Part shown: positions 10,084 to 19,467 of the stretch, one piece after another
Position numbering within the stretch: the first letter of the stretch is position 1
How the letters are laid out: each line of letters opens with the position of its first letter
Program-made: the position numbers and the translations under genes
The notes under the pieces: model-generated
What the model was told of the DNA's origin: nothing
Databases searched by the model: none
What the model saw: the letters and a program-made list of their open reading frames with translations, nothing else
Assembly (NCBI RefSeq): GCF_025244685.1
Contig: NZ_CP104202.1
Coordinates: forward strand, 2,141,501 to 2,205,500
Length of the DNA: 64,000 bases
Reading direction: 5' to 3'
Origin: Chlorobaculum sp. MV4-Y
GTDB lineage: Bacteria > Bacteroidota > Chlorobiia > Chlorobiales > Chlorobiaceae

Positions 10084-10683
10084 ATGGGCGGTCTCGAACA
10101 GGCGGATGCGTGGCTTTTCCAGCTCCTGAACCACGGTTTGGCTCACCCGGCGCTGGACGACCTGATGCTGTTCCTGACCAGCCCGAAGCACTCTGCCCAT
10201 ATCCTGGTGCTTCTCGCACTCTTCATTCTTGTCAGAAAGGGGAAAAACGCGTTTTTCGTCATTCCCCTTTTTCTTTTCGCTGTCGGCATCACCGACTACA
10301 CCGCATCCGGTATCATGAAACCGCTCTTTCACCGCATCCGCCCCTGCTTTGCTCTCGAAGGGGTGCGCCTCCTCGTCGATCAGTCACACTCCTCCTGGTC
10401 GTTCGCCTCCTCCCACGCGGCCAATTCGACGGCCATTGCCGGTCTTGTGTGGCTTTTCTTCTGGCGGGGCGACACGGTTGATAAAGTCTTCACTGTGGTT
10501 GTGATCGCTTACGCCTCGATGGTCGCCTTTTCCCGGATCTACATCGGCGTGCACTATCCGGGTGATGTGCTTGGCGGTATCGTGATCGGCATCGCCGGCG
10601 CGGCGCTGATCTACACGGCGTTCGCCTGGTTCGTCAAGAACGTGGTGCACCGGCGGGCGATGCAGAACGGAAGAGTGGAATGA
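10084..10683 (+). CDS. PAP2-family membrane phosphatase
   Basis: A 199-residue protein with about five hydrophobic segments and the three PAP2 motifs: KPLFHRIRP (KxxxxxxRP, about residue 79), SSHAAN (the SGH motif variant) and SRIYIGVHYPGD (SRxxxxxHxxxD). Such enzymes remove phosphate from lipid pyrophosphates such as undecaprenyl pyrophosphate, or from lipid A. It follows yidC by six bases, and its stop overlaps the next start (ATGA at 10680-10683). The substrate cannot be told from the sequence. Confidence 0.88.
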   Translation: MGGLEQADAWLFQLLNHGLAHPALDDLMLFLTSPKHSAHILVLLALFILVRKGKNAFFVIPLFLFAVGITDYTASGIMKPLFHRIRPCFALEGVRLLVDQSHSSWSFASSHAANSTAIAGLVWLFFWRGDTVDKVFTVVVIAYASMVAFSRIYIGVHYPGDVLGGIVIGIAGAALIYTAFAWFVKNVVHRRAMQNGRVE

Positions 10684-11600
10684 ATCGCTGGGGCATCGAT
10701 CTCGGGGGTACCAAGATCGAGGGGGTGATCCTCGACGAAGAGCTGCGTCCCGTTGTCCGCCACCGCATCCCGACGGAGCAGGAAAAGGGTTACGGCCATA
10801 TTCTGATGCAGATCAAAAGCCTCGTCGAAACGATGGCCGAGAAGTCGGGCCTCGACCTGCCGGAGCGGATCGGCATCGGCACGCCCGGTCGCGCTGACGG
10901 TGGGGATGGCGTCATCACCAACTCGAATACCGTCTGCCTGAACGGAGTGCCGCTCTTGCGCGATCTGCAAGAGGCGCTGCGGATGGAGGTGGTGATCGAC
11001 AACGACGCGAACTGCTTCGCGCTCGCCGAGTCGATGCTCGGCGCGGGGCGCGACGAGATGGCCCGGCCCGGTGCGGCAGCGTTCGGCATCATCCTTGGTA
11101 CCGGCGTGGGCGGCGGGATCGTCCGCGATGGCCGGATTATCCGGGGAGCGCACGGCATCGCCGGAGAGTGGGGGCACAACCCGGTGCCGGGCGAAAACGC
11201 GAAATGCTACTGCGGACGGCGCGGCTGCGTCGAGACGGTCATCTCCGGCCCGGCGCTCGAACGGCACTACGCGGCCCTCAGCGGGCGCAAAGCCTCACTG
11301 AAACAGATCGCCGCTTCGACGGGGCGCGACGACTTCGCGCGGCAGACCATCGACCGGCTGGTCTCGAAATTCGGCGTGGCGCTGGCGGCGGTCATCAACA
11401 TTCTCGATCCGGACCTCGTCATTATCGGCGGCGGTGTGGGCAACATCCGCCAGCTCTACACCCCTGAGACGAGGCAGATGATTGCTGCCAATGTCTTCAA
11501 CCACTCGTTCGACATCCCGCTCCTGCCGCCGCTGCTTGGCGACAGCGCGGGCGTCTTCGGCGCGGCGCTGCTTGCCGGGCCACCACTGCATTCACGATAA
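10680..11600 (+). CDS. ROK-family sugar kinase (glucokinase/fructokinase-like)
   Basis: A 306-residue protein. The N-terminal ATP-binding motif WGIDLGGTKIEG, the catalytic segment VVIDNDANCFALAE and the ROK signature with zinc ligands CYCGRRGCVE (about residue 178) are all present, along with GAHGIAGEWGH. ROK kinases phosphorylate hexoses such as glucose or fructose using ATP; the substrate is not fixed by these motifs. It overlaps the PAP2 gene by four bases. The G+C content is clearly higher than in yidC. Confidence 0.88.
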   Translation: MNRWGIDLGGTKIEGVILDEELRPVVRHRIPTEQEKGYGHILMQIKSLVETMAEKSGLDLPERIGIGTPGRADGGDGVITNSNTVCLNGVPLLRDLQEALRMEVVIDNDANCFALAESMLGAGRDEMARPGAAAFGIILGTGVGGGIVRDGRIIRGAHGIAGEWGHNPVPGENAKCYCGRRGCVETVISGPALERHYAALSGRKASLKQIAASTGRDDFARQTIDRLVSKFGVALAAVINILDPDLVIIGGGVGNIRQLYTPETRQMIAANVFNHSFDIPLLPPLLGDSAGVFGAALLAGPPLHSR

Positions 11601-11620
11601 TTGTATCAACGCACACTCCA

Positions 11621-13060
11621 TTGGAACAACAGGAAATCCGCTACAGAAAAGGCGACATCATCGAACTGACTATCACCGACCACGCCGAGCGCGACAAGTG
11701 CTTCGGCAAAACCGCCGAGGGGATGGGCGTGATGGTCTCCGGCATCCTCGCGCCTGGCGACCGCGTTTCGGCGCAAGTTTACAAGGTCAAGTCGCGCTAC
11801 CTCGAAGCGAGCGCCATCGAGGTTTTGTCGCCGTCGCCGGATCGCGTCGAGCCGGTCTGCCCGGTCTTCGGCTCCTGCGGCGGATGCAAGTGGATGCACG
11901 TCAGTTACGAGGCGCAGCTCCGCTACAAGCACAAAAAGGTGACCGACTCGCTCGTGCACATCGGCGGCTTCGAGAACCCCAACGTCCTCCCGGTGCTCGC
12001 CGCCCCTGAGCCGTTTCACTATCGCAACAAGGTGGAGTTCTCCTGCTCCAACATGCGCTACCTGCTCCAGCGAGAGATCGACAGCGACGAGCTGTCGAAG
12101 CCGAAGCACTTCGCCCTTGGCTTTCACGCGCCGGGCAACTTCGAAAAGGTGCTCGACCTTGATACCTGCTACCTCGCCAAGGAGTGCATGAACAAGGTGC
12201 TGAATGTCGTGCGCGACTTCGCCCTCGAACGCAGCCTTGCGCCCTACGCCGCCAAGGCGCACGAAGGCTACCTGCGCAACCTCATGCTCCGCTACAGCGA
12301 ACGCCATCGTCAGCTCATGGTCAACATCGTCACCTCGTGGTACGAAAAGGAGGTCATGCTGGCGCTGAAGGCGCGGCTCGAATCGGCCATGCCGGAGCAG
12401 TTGATGACCTTGCTGAACAACGTCACCACCCGCAAGAACACCGTCGCCACTGGCGAGCGGGAGTACATCATCAGCGGCGACGGCTACGTCACCGAACGGC
12501 TCGGCGACCTCGACTTCAGGATTTCCGCCAACTCTTTCTTCCAGACCAACACCCGCCAGGCCGAAACCCTCTACGACCAGATCATCGCCGTCGGCGGCAT
12601 CACTCCGGCGGACACGGTTTATGACCTCTACTGCGGCACCGGCACCATCACGCTCTACCTCGCCCGCCACTGCAAGCAGGCGATCGGCATCGAGGTGGTT
12701 GAGAGCGCTGTCCGCGATGCGCAGATGAACGCAGAGCTGAACGGCCTCTCGAACACGGTCTTCTTCCAGGCCGATCTCAAGAACTTCCATGCCATGCAGG
12801 AGGCGCTCGAACCCTACGCCAAACCCCGCATCATCGTCACCGACCCCCCGCGCGCCGGAATGCACCCCAAAGCGCTCGACACCATGCTCAAACTCCAGCC
12901 CGACCGCATCGTCTATGTTAGCTGCAACCCTGACAACCTCGCTCGCGACGGCAAAGAGATCGCCGCCCGAGGCTATCGCATGACGTCAGCCCAACCGGTA
13001 GACATGTTTCCGCAGACGAATCACATCGAGACCGTGGCCTGTTTCGAGCGGGCAGAATAA
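11621..13060 (+). CDS. rlmD: 23S rRNA (uracil-5-)-methyltransferase, RumA/RlmD family
   Basis: A 479-residue protein with an N-terminal TRAM-like domain (KGDIIELTITD...), the iron-sulfur cluster cysteines in CPVFGSCGGCKWMH, the SAM-binding segment DTVYDLYCGTGTITLYLA and the catalytic DPPRAGMHPK plus VYVSCNPDNLARD motif. It transfers methyl from SAM to C5 of a uridine in rRNA, by family; RlmC, RlmD and TrmA are hard to separate without an alignment. The start is TTG at 11621. A shared terminator separates it from the convergent transaldolase gene. Confidence 0.88.
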   Translation: MEQQEIRYRKGDIIELTITDHAERDKCFGKTAEGMGVMVSGILAPGDRVSAQVYKVKSRYLEASAIEVLSPSPDRVEPVCPVFGSCGGCKWMHVSYEAQLRYKHKKVTDSLVHIGGFENPNVLPVLAAPEPFHYRNKVEFSCSNMRYLLQREIDSDELSKPKHFALGFHAPGNFEKVLDLDTCYLAKECMNKVLNVVRDFALERSLAPYAAKAHEGYLRNLMLRYSERHRQLMVNIVTSWYEKEVMLALKARLESAMPEQLMTLLNNVTTRKNTVATGEREYIISGDGYVTERLGDLDFRISANSFFQTNTRQAETLYDQIIAVGGITPADTVYDLYCGTGTITLYLARHCKQAIGIEVVESAVRDAQMNAELNGLSNTVFFQADLKNFHAMQEALEPYAKPRIIVTDPPRAGMHPKALDTMLKLQPDRIVYVSCNPDNLARDGKEIAARGYRMTSAQPVDMFPQTNHIETVACFERAE

Positions 13061-13129
13061 ATCCGGGCAGGACGCGTCCCGAAAGCTTTGAGCGGGACTT
13101 ATTGTCTTGTCAACTGCCAAACTTTCAAC

Positions 13130-13168
13130 AAAAAAAGCCGGACATGCAGCACACATCCGGCTTTTTTT
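13130..13168. terminator. Bidirectional Rho-independent terminator
   Basis: AAAAAAAGCCGGA (13130-13142) and TCCGGCTTTTTTT (13156-13168) form a GC stem extended by A/T runs on both sides. It sits between the convergent rlmD (+) and transaldolase (-) genes and can end both transcripts. Confidence 0.9.
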
Positions 13169-13191
13169 CACATACATGAGGCCTCCGCGCC

Positions 13192-13860
13192 TTACGGAGT
13201 CATCACCCCGGCGTCTTCCATAAACTTCTCCAGTCCCTTGTCGGTCAGCGGGTGGTTGGCGAGTTGTTTGATGACGCTGTACGGGATGGTGGCGATGTCG
13301 GCACCGACCATCGCCGATTCGACAACGTGCAGCGGGTTGCGCACGCTGGCCACGATCACTTCGGTGAGGTAGCCATAGTTGTCGTACATCGTGACGATCT
13401 GCCTGACCAGCTCCATGCCGTTGGTGCTGATGTCGTCGAGGCGTCCGACGAACGGGCTGACGAAGTCCGCGCCAGCTTTGGCGGCAAGCAAGGCCTGCGT
13501 TGGCGAAAAGACCAGCGTGGCGTTCGTCTTGATGCCGTTCGAGGAGAAGTGCTTGATCGCTTTGAGGCCTTCGACCGTGAGCGGGCACTTGACGACGATA
13601 TTCTTGTGAATGGCCGCAAGCTCCTCGCCCTGGGCGATCATCTCCTCTGCTTTGAGCGTGGTAACCTCGGCGCTGACCGGGCCATCGACGATTTGGCAGA
13701 TTTTGGCGATGTGCGCCTTGAAGTCGGCGTAGGTGAAGTTGGCCGGATCTTTGACGATTTTGGCGATCAGCGATGGATTGGTCGTGACGCCGTCGAGCAC
13801 ACCAAGTTCATTGGCTGCTTTGATTTCGTCGAGACTGGCGGTGTCGATAAAGAATTTCAT
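13192..13860 (-). CDS. tal: Transaldolase (small, fructose-6-phosphate-aldolase-like subfamily)
   Basis: A 222-residue TIM-barrel protein starting [20 protein letters not shown], with [11 protein letters not shown] and the Schiff-base lysine in IVVKCPLT (about residue 90). The short MipB/TalC-type transaldolases move a dihydroxyacetone unit between sugar phosphates in the non-oxidative pentose phosphate pathway. It lies nine bases downstream of the deoxyhypusine-synthase-like gene, so the two are probably co-transcribed. Distinguishing transaldolase from fructose-6-phosphate aldolase by eye is uncertain. Confidence 0.93.
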   Translation of the reverse strand: MKFFIDTASLDEIKAANELGVLDGVTTNPSLIAKIVKDPANFTYADFKAHIAKICQIVDGPVSAEVTTLKAEEMIAQGEELAAIHKNIVVKCPLTVEGLKAIKHFSSNGIKTNATLVFSPTQALLAAKAGADFVSPFVGRLDDISTNGMELVRQIVTMYDNYGYLTEVIVASVRNPLHVVESAMVGADIATIPYSVIKQLANHPLTDKGLEKFMEDAGVMTP

Positions 13861-13869
13861 GGGGCCTCC

Positions 13870-14922
13870 TCAGGCGTTGACCGGTTTTGCGTCGAGCATG
13901 GCGTTGAAGTTACGTGCGGGGCGGCCCTCCCAGTTGCGTTTGTGATAGGCGTAACCGGCGATGAGCGGCATGGCGACGGTGGCTTCGGCGAAGACCATCT
14001 GCTCGTAAACCGTGTCAACCTTGCCCCACGAGCTGGCCTCCTTGAGGGTCGAGCCGGAGAGCGCGCCGTCGCGTTCGTCGGCCACGGTGATCTGCACGGC
14101 GTAGGTGTGCATCGAAACATCTTCGTAGCCAAGCACCTCAGCCGCAACGACGATGTCTTGCGTAAAGTTCTTCGGCACGCCGCCGCCGATCATGAAGATG
14201 CCGGTCTTGTCGTTCTCGATCTTGATTCTGGTCAGCTCGCGGAAGTCCTTGACCGAGTCGATGGAGACATGGTTATCGGGGTTGTGCCACTGGTGGTGCA
14301 CCAGGCCGAATCCGGCGGAACAGTCCGAGAATGCCGGGCAGAAGATCGGCACGCCTTTCTCGTAGGCTTTGTAAACGATGGAGTTCTTGTCGAGCCCCTT
14401 CTCTTCGATGTACTTGCCCATCTCGACGATGAATTCGCGCGACGAATACGCGCCGGGCTGCATCGAGTTGGCGATGATCGCCATGGTGTCGTCGCAGACG
14501 CGGAGTTCGTCCTCGTCGATGTAGGTGTCGTAGATGCGGTCGATGGCCAGCTCGCGCAGCTCGGCGTCGTCGGCGAACTGCGAGCCTTTCCAGTGCTTGA
14601 AACCGAGCGCCTCGAAGAAGTCCTGATCGACGATGTTTGCGCCGGTTGAGACGATGACGTCAACCATGTTGTGTTCGAGCATGTCGATGATGACCTGCTT
14701 CAGGCCGGCGCTGATGAGCGAACCGGCGATGGTGAGAATGACGGCGCACTCCTTGTCTTTCTGCATCAGATCGACGATAGAGGCCGCGCGGGCCAGGTTG
14801 CGAGCCTGGAACGCCATGTCGGCCATCTCCTCGATCATCGGCACGACGTTGTGCTTGGTGATGCCGATGTGCTTGATCGGCTCTTTCAGAAATCCTGCTT
14901 TCTGCATCGAACGCTCTTTCAT
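13870..14922 (-). CDS. Deoxyhypusine synthase-like protein
   Basis: A 350-residue protein of the deoxyhypusine synthase fold. It contains an NAD-binding-like LTIAGSLISAGLKQVIIDML, STGANIVDQDF, IFMIGGGVPKNFTQD and the lysine-bearing SSWGKVDT segment that matches the active-site lysine region of eukaryotic and archaeal enzymes. Bacteria lack eIF5A, so bacterial members are thought to act on small amines, for example as homospermidine synthases. AGGAG seven bases before the ATG at 14922 fixes the start. It is followed by the transaldolase gene. The family call is firm; the substrate is unknown. Confidence 0.88.
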   Translation of the reverse strand: MKERSMQKAGFLKEPIKHIGITKHNVVPMIEEMADMAFQARNLARAASIVDLMQKDKECAVILTIAGSLISAGLKQVIIDMLEHNMVDVIVSTGANIVDQDFFEALGFKHWKGSQFADDAELRELAIDRIYDTYIDEDELRVCDDTMAIIANSMQPGAYSSREFIVEMGKYIEEKGLDKNSIVYKAYEKGVPIFCPAFSDCSAGFGLVHHQWHNPDNHVSIDSVKDFRELTRIKIENDKTGIFMIGGGVPKNFTQDIVVAAEVLGYEDVSMHTYAVQITVADERDGALSGSTLKEASSWGKVDTVYEQMVFAEATVAMPLIAGYAYHKRNWEGRPARNFNAMLDAKPVNA

Positions 14923-15121
14923 AGGTAGCTCCTGTACTATTTTAAGTGCTTCTGTTTGGTTGTAATGCTGGGCTGACGAGCGGGAGAGTGTTGTCCCTTA
15001 CGGCACATCTCCACCTGCTCTCTCAGAATAAAACAATCAGCTATAAGCCTCAATTTCGGGTTTTCGATCCCGATTTTCAATCTCAGCCTGAATCTGTTTG
15101 CTGATTTTTCACAATAAAAAA

Positions 15122-15225
15122 AGGAGAGCAAGCTGACTATATCACACACTCACATTACCGGATGCTGCTTCCTTCCGGACCTGACATGGTTGGGCAAGAG
15201 AATGCTGTATAGGACTTACTCTCCT
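15122..15225 (-). ncRNA. ffs: Signal recognition particle RNA (4.5S, bacterial small type)
   Basis: The minus strand carries the SRP domain IV core GGTCCGGAAGGAAGCAGC (15164-15181), with flanking arms that fold back. The ends AGGAGAGTAAGT (5', near 15225) and AGCTTGCTCTCCT (3', near 15122) pair to form the closing stem of a hairpin of about 104 nucleotides. The 3' side runs into a T-rich stretch on the minus strand, which would end transcription. The RNA binds Ffh and targets nascent membrane proteins. The rest of the gap from 14923 to 15441 shows no gene. Confidence 0.9.
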
Positions 15226-15441
15226 AAATCTGCTATGTTCCTGTTTTTACCAGCGCCGTTCAGTCGGCCCAAGTAAAAACAGGCTTCTAATATAGCGTTC
15301 TGAAGTTAAAATACAAAAACAAAGCTTTTTTCTTTGTGGCAACTGTTATAACTTCGTAACCGTCCCGGAGAATTGCCTCCGGCTTCAGCCATCTCATTGT
15401 CACGCAACGTTCGTCAGAACAGGAGCCAGAACCCCGACGCC

Positions 15442-16476
15442 ATGTCGATACAAAGGATTTTAAGCGGGATGCGGCCTACCGGCAAGCTGCACCTCGGCCA
15501 CTACACCGGAGCACTTGAAAACTGGATCGCGCAGCAAGACCTTCTCCATCCCGACGGAAGCCGGGCTTACGAGACCTGCTTTCTGATTGCCGACTACCAC
15601 AGCCTGACCACTTCGCTTGATACGTCGAGCCTGTATGCGCACTCTATCGACATGCTTGTTGACTGGCTCGCGGCAGGCGTCGATCCCGAAAAAAGCCCGG
15701 TATTCCGGCAGTCGCAGGTCAAGGAGCACGCCGAGCTGTTCCTCATCTTTTCAATGCTCATCACCACCGCGCGGCTCGAGCGCAACCCGACGCTCAAGGA
15801 GCAGGTGCGCGATCTGAACATGGAGTCGCTGGTCTATGGCCATCTCGGCTATCCGGTGTTGCAGGCGGCGGACATTCTGCTCTACAAGGGCAACGTGGTG
15901 CCGGTGGGCGAGGATCAGATCCCGCACGTGGAGATCACCCGCGAGATCGCCCGCAAGTTCAACAGCCACTACCAGCATCCGGCGCTCGGCGACGTCTTCC
16001 CCGAACCCGCGCCAAAGATCACGAAGTTCGCGCGGCTCGTCGGCCTCGACGGCAAGGCGAAGATGTCCAAGTCGCTCGGCAACACGATTCTGCTGAGTGA
16101 CGGCCCTGACGAGGTGCTCGCGAAGATGCGCCCCGCCGTGACCGACACGCAGAAGGTGCGCCGCAACGATCCGGGCCGCCCGGAAGTGTGCCTGGTTTAC
16201 AGCTACCACCAGAAGTTCACCGGCGAGGCGCAGCTGGCCGAAATCGAGACGGGGTGCCGCTCCGGAGCGCTCGGCTGCGTTGACTGCAAGAAGATGTGCG
16301 CAGCAAACATTTCGGCGGAGCTGGCCCCGATTCTCGAACGCCGCAAGCACTACGAAGAGCGGCCTGAGATGGTCAAAGAGATTCTGCACGAAGGCGAAAC
16401 AAAGGCACGAAAAATTGCCGGAGAAACCATGAAAGAGGTCAGGGAAGCGATGAACCTCGGGGAGAGTAACGCATGA
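15442..16476 (+). CDS. trpS: Tryptophanyl-tRNA synthetase
   Basis: A 344-residue class I synthetase. The start MSIQRILSGMRPTGKLHLGHY contains the HIGH-type motif HLGH, and KMSKS follows at about residue 200. The length and the ILSGMRPTG opening match TrpS. The ATG at 15442 is chosen because upstream in-frame codons do not resemble the family. Its stop overlaps the start of the HAD hydrolase by four bases, and argS follows, so trpS-HAD-argS may form one transcript. Confidence 0.95.
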   Translation: MSIQRILSGMRPTGKLHLGHYTGALENWIAQQDLLHPDGSRAYETCFLIADYHSLTTSLDTSSLYAHSIDMLVDWLAAGVDPEKSPVFRQSQVKEHAELFLIFSMLITTARLERNPTLKEQVRDLNMESLVYGHLGYPVLQAADILLYKGNVVPVGEDQIPHVEITREIARKFNSHYQHPALGDVFPEPAPKITKFARLVGLDGKAKMSKSLGNTILLSDGPDEVLAKMRPAVTDTQKVRRNDPGRPEVCLVYSYHQKFTGEAQLAEIETGCRSGALGCVDCKKMCAANISAELAPILERRKHYEERPEMVKEILHEGETKARKIAGETMKEVREAMNLGESNA

Positions 16477-17177
16477 TGATACGAAACGATAACGGCCCGA
16501 AAGCGTTCATTTTCGACATGGACGGCGTGTTGGTCGATAACATGAGAATGCACGCCCAGTCGTGGGTTGATCTCTTCGCCGACTACGGCCTGTCGGGTCT
16601 CGACCCGGAGCGCTACCTTGTCGAAACCGCCGGTATGAAGGGCCTCGACGTCTTGCGCTACTTCCTCGATCCGTCGATTTCGCCCGAAGAGGCAGACAAG
16701 CTGACGGAGCTGAAAGACATGCTCTATCGCGTGATGAACCGCGATGCCATCGTCGCGATGCCCGGCCTTGAAGCGTTCCTCGACCGCGCCGCCAATTCGG
16801 GCGTCCGGCTCGGTATCGGCACCGGCGCGGGGCCGAAGAACATCGACTACGTGCTCGGTCTGACCGGCCTGACGCCGCGCTTCGAGGCGGTGGTCGGCGC
16901 GCACATGGTCAAGCACGGCAAGCCGCATCCGGAGACCTTCCTGCAGGTGGCCGAACGCCTTGGTGCTGATCCGTCCTCATGCATCGTCTTCGAGGACGCG
17001 CTGCCCGGCGCGGAAGCCGCCGCCGCCGCAGGCATGAGCTGCGTGGCGGTTACGACGACCAATCGGCCCGAGGCCTTCGCTGCGTTCGACAACGTCATTA
17101 CGGCCATCGACCATTTCGAAGGCCTCATGCCCGAAGCCTTGCTGGAGCTTTCCAGTGCCGTCAAAACCATGTCTTAA
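16473..17177 (+). CDS. HAD-superfamily hydrolase (phosphoglycolate phosphatase/beta-phosphoglucomutase-like)
   Basis: A 234-residue protein with HAD motif I FDMDGVLVDN (about residue 14), motif II in GIGTGA, and motifs III/IV in KHGKPHPETF and CIVFEDALPGAEAA. The helical cap domain between motifs I and II places it in subfamily I, which includes phosphoglycolate phosphatases and beta-phosphoglucomutases. The real substrate is not evident. Overlaps trpS by four bases and precedes argS by 12. Confidence 0.88.
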   Translation: MMIRNDNGPKAFIFDMDGVLVDNMRMHAQSWVDLFADYGLSGLDPERYLVETAGMKGLDVLRYFLDPSISPEEADKLTELKDMLYRVMNRDAIVAMPGLEAFLDRAANSGVRLGIGTGAGPKNIDYVLGLTGLTPRFEAVVGAHMVKHGKPHPETFLQVAERLGADPSSCIVFEDALPGAEAAAAAGMSCVAVTTTNRPEAFAAFDNVITAIDHFEGLMPEALLELSSAVKTMS

Positions 17178-17189
17178 CGATTCATACCG

Positions 17190-18845
17190 ATGCGAGCTTT
17201 TTTCCTCCCCTTCATTCAGGACGCCCTGCACAAAGCGGGCATCGAGACCGACAAGGAGATTCAGATCGACAAGCCGAACGACAAGAGGTTCGGCGATTTC
17301 TCGACCAACATCGCCTTCCTCGTGGCTAAAGAGGCCCGGAAAAATCCGCGCGAACTGGCCACGCAGTTGATCGGCCTGTTCGCATTCCCGGAAGGCACGG
17401 TCACGAAAACCGAAGTAGCCGGGTCGGGCTTCATCAACTTCCATCTCGATCTGGCCTTCATCATGCGCTCGGCGCAGGAGGTTCTGGCAAAGGGCGAGGC
17501 GTTCGGATGCAATGAGTCGGGAAAGGGGCTGAAGGCGATTGTGGAGTACGTCAGCGCCAATCCGACCGGGCCGCTCACCATCGGGCGCGGACGTGGCGGC
17601 GTCTTGGGCGACTGCATCGCGAACCTGCTTGAAACGCAGGGCTATGAGGTGACGCGCGAGTACTACTTCAACGATGCCGGACGCCAGATGCAGATTCTGG
17701 CCGAATCGGTGCGCTACCGTTATCTGGAAAAATGCGGTCAGGAGATCGAGTTCCCGGAGACGCACTACCAGGGCGACTACATCGGCGAAATTGCCGGGAT
17801 GCTCTTCATCGAGCACGGCGACGAACTGGCCTCGACCGAAGAGCTGACGATTTTCAAGGAGACCGCCGAAGCGGTCATCTTCAGTTCGATCCGCAAAACC
17901 CTCGAACGGTTGTCGATCATGCACGACTCCTTTTTCAACGAGCACACGCTTTACCAGTCGCACGAAGGTAACCCGTCGGCAAACCAGTGGGTGATCGACG
18001 CGCTTGAAGCTAAGGGCTTCATCGGCAACTACGACGGCGCGACCTGGTTCCTGACCACCAAGCTTGGTCAGGAGAAGGACAAGGTGCTCATCAAATCTTC
18101 TGGTGATCCGAGCTACCGCTTGCCCGACATCGCCTACCACGTCACCAAGTTCGAGCGCGGCTTCGACCTCATGGTCAACGTCTTCGGCGCGGACCATATC
18201 GACGAGTACCCCGACGTGCTCGAAGCGCTGAAAATCCTTGGCTACGACGCCTCGAAGGTCAAGATCGCCATCAACCAGTTCGTCACCACCACGGTCGGCG
18301 GCCAGACGGTCAAAATGTCAACCCGCAAGGGCAACGCCGATCTGCTCGACGACCTCATCGACGATGTGGGCGCGGACGCCACTCGCCTGTTCTTCATCAT
18401 GCGCGGCAAGGATTCGCACCTGAACTTCGATGTCGAGCTGGCCAAGAAGCAGTCGAAAGACAACCCGGTCTTCTACCTCCAGTATGCTCATGCGAGGATT
18501 TGCAGCCTCATGCGCATGGCCGAAAAAGAGGTCAGCTTCGACGAGTCTGCGGCAACAGGCGAAGGACTAGCGCTGCTTTCGAGCGAAGCAGAGATCGATC
18601 TGGCATCCGTGCTGCTCGACTTCCCTGACCTCATCCAGTCCAGCCTGCGTCAGCTCGAACCGCAAAAGATGGTGGAGTATCTCCACACGGTCGCCGAGCG
18701 CTACCACAAGTTCTATCAGGAGTGCCCGATTCTGAAAGCCGACGAACGCGTTCGAACAGCGCGTCTGGAACTGTCACTCGCGGTGCGTCAGGTGCTGCAG
18801 AACGGCTTTAGAATTCTCGGCATTTCTGCGCCGGAATCGATGTAA
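17190..18845 (+). CDS. argS: Arginyl-tRNA synthetase
   Basis: A 551-residue class I synthetase. It has an N-terminal Add-1 domain, the catalytic opening [18 protein letters not shown] (about residue 116), a KMSTRKGN motif (KMSKS type) and a C-terminal DALR anticodon-binding domain ([27 protein letters not shown]). The HIGH motif is read as TIGR instead of HxGH, an unusual form. It charges tRNA-Arg. It is probably translated from the same transcript as trpS. Confidence 0.96.
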   Translation: MRAFFLPFIQDALHKAGIETDKEIQIDKPNDKRFGDFSTNIAFLVAKEARKNPRELATQLIGLFAFPEGTVTKTEVAGSGFINFHLDLAFIMRSAQEVLAKGEAFGCNESGKGLKAIVEYVSANPTGPLTIGRGRGGVLGDCIANLLETQGYEVTREYYFNDAGRQMQILAESVRYRYLEKCGQEIEFPETHYQGDYIGEIAGMLFIEHGDELASTEELTIFKETAEAVIFSSIRKTLERLSIMHDSFFNEHTLYQSHEGNPSANQWVIDALEAKGFIGNYDGATWFLTTKLGQEKDKVLIKSSGDPSYRLPDIAYHVTKFERGFDLMVNVFGADHIDEYPDVLEALKILGYDASKVKIAINQFVTTTVGGQTVKMSTRKGNADLLDDLIDDVGADATRLFFIMRGKDSHLNFDVELAKKQSKDNPVFYLQYAHARICSLMRMAEKEVSFDESAATGEGLALLSSEAEIDLASVLLDFPDLIQSSLRQLEPQKMVEYLHTVAERYHKFYQECPILKADERVRTARLELSLAVRQVLQNGFRILGISAPESM

Positions 18846-18879
18846 TCTTGGCATTAGAGTGCGGCCTGCGTGGTGCAAA

Positions 18880-19467
18880 TCAGGCGCGATACAGGCTGTG
18901 CGATTCGATGTATGCCGCGATGGATTGCGGGACGAGGTGCGAGACTGGCTGACCGGCGGCGGCGAGTCGCCTGACCTCCGTAGCTGAGACTGGCATGTCG
19001 AAATCGAAGAGCATCGCGGTCGGTAGAATCCCGCCGCACGATGCAGCGGCAAGCTTGGCGCCAGAACGTCCAAACACCGCAATGTCACAAAGTTTGGTGA
19101 TCGCCTGCGATTCCCGCCACTGCGGTATCTGCCTGTAACTGTCCTCCCCCACGAGAAGTACAAGATCGTCGCCCTGATGAAGCGCCGCGACGTGTCGCAG
19201 AAGATCGATGGTGTATGAAGGTCCCGGCTGCTGTAACTCCCAGTCGCTCATTTCAGCAAACTTGCCGGCAGTGTTGAGCTCAGCGACGAACAGACGGGCC
19301 ATGGTGGCCCGGTCATCATCTGAAGCGTCAGCGGGAGCTTTGAAAGGATTTTTGGAAACCGATACCGTCAGCCGGTCAAGCCCTGCAAGTTCTCTTGCAA
19401 AGAGGCACAGGGCGAGATGACCGTTATGCGGCGGATCGAAACTTCCTCCGAAAACAGCAGTTTTCAC
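18880..19467 (-). CDS. nadD: Nicotinate-nucleotide adenylyltransferase
   Basis: A 195-residue nucleotidyltransferase with the adenylyl-transfer motif GGSFDPPHNGHL at residues 7-18 and a C-terminal VSATEVRRL (the SxTxxR-type signature), as in NadD. It converts nicotinate mononucleotide plus ATP to deamido-NAD. Its ATG overlaps the stop of the BamD-like gene (19464-19467), so the two are transcribed together. Confidence 0.93.
   Translation of the reverse strand: MKTAVFGGSFDPPHNGHLALCLFARELAGLDRLTVSVSKNPFKAPADASDDDRATMARLFVAELNTAGKFAEMSDWELQQPGPSYTIDLLRHVAALHQGDDLVLLVGEDSYRQIPQWRESQAITKLCDIAVFGRSGAKLAAASCGGILPTAMLFDFDMPVSATEVRRLAAAGQPVSHLVPQSIAAYIESHSLYRA

Noticed and set aside
8980-10332. A 450-codon minus-strand open frame opposite yidC
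   Set aside because: Fully covered by a clear yidC and rich in His, Arg and Glu, with no recognisable domain.
13252-14649. A 465-codon plus-strand open frame opposite tal and the deoxyhypusine-synthase-like gene
   Set aside because: Antisense shadow: composition is repetitive Val/Asp/Gly/His and no family features are present.
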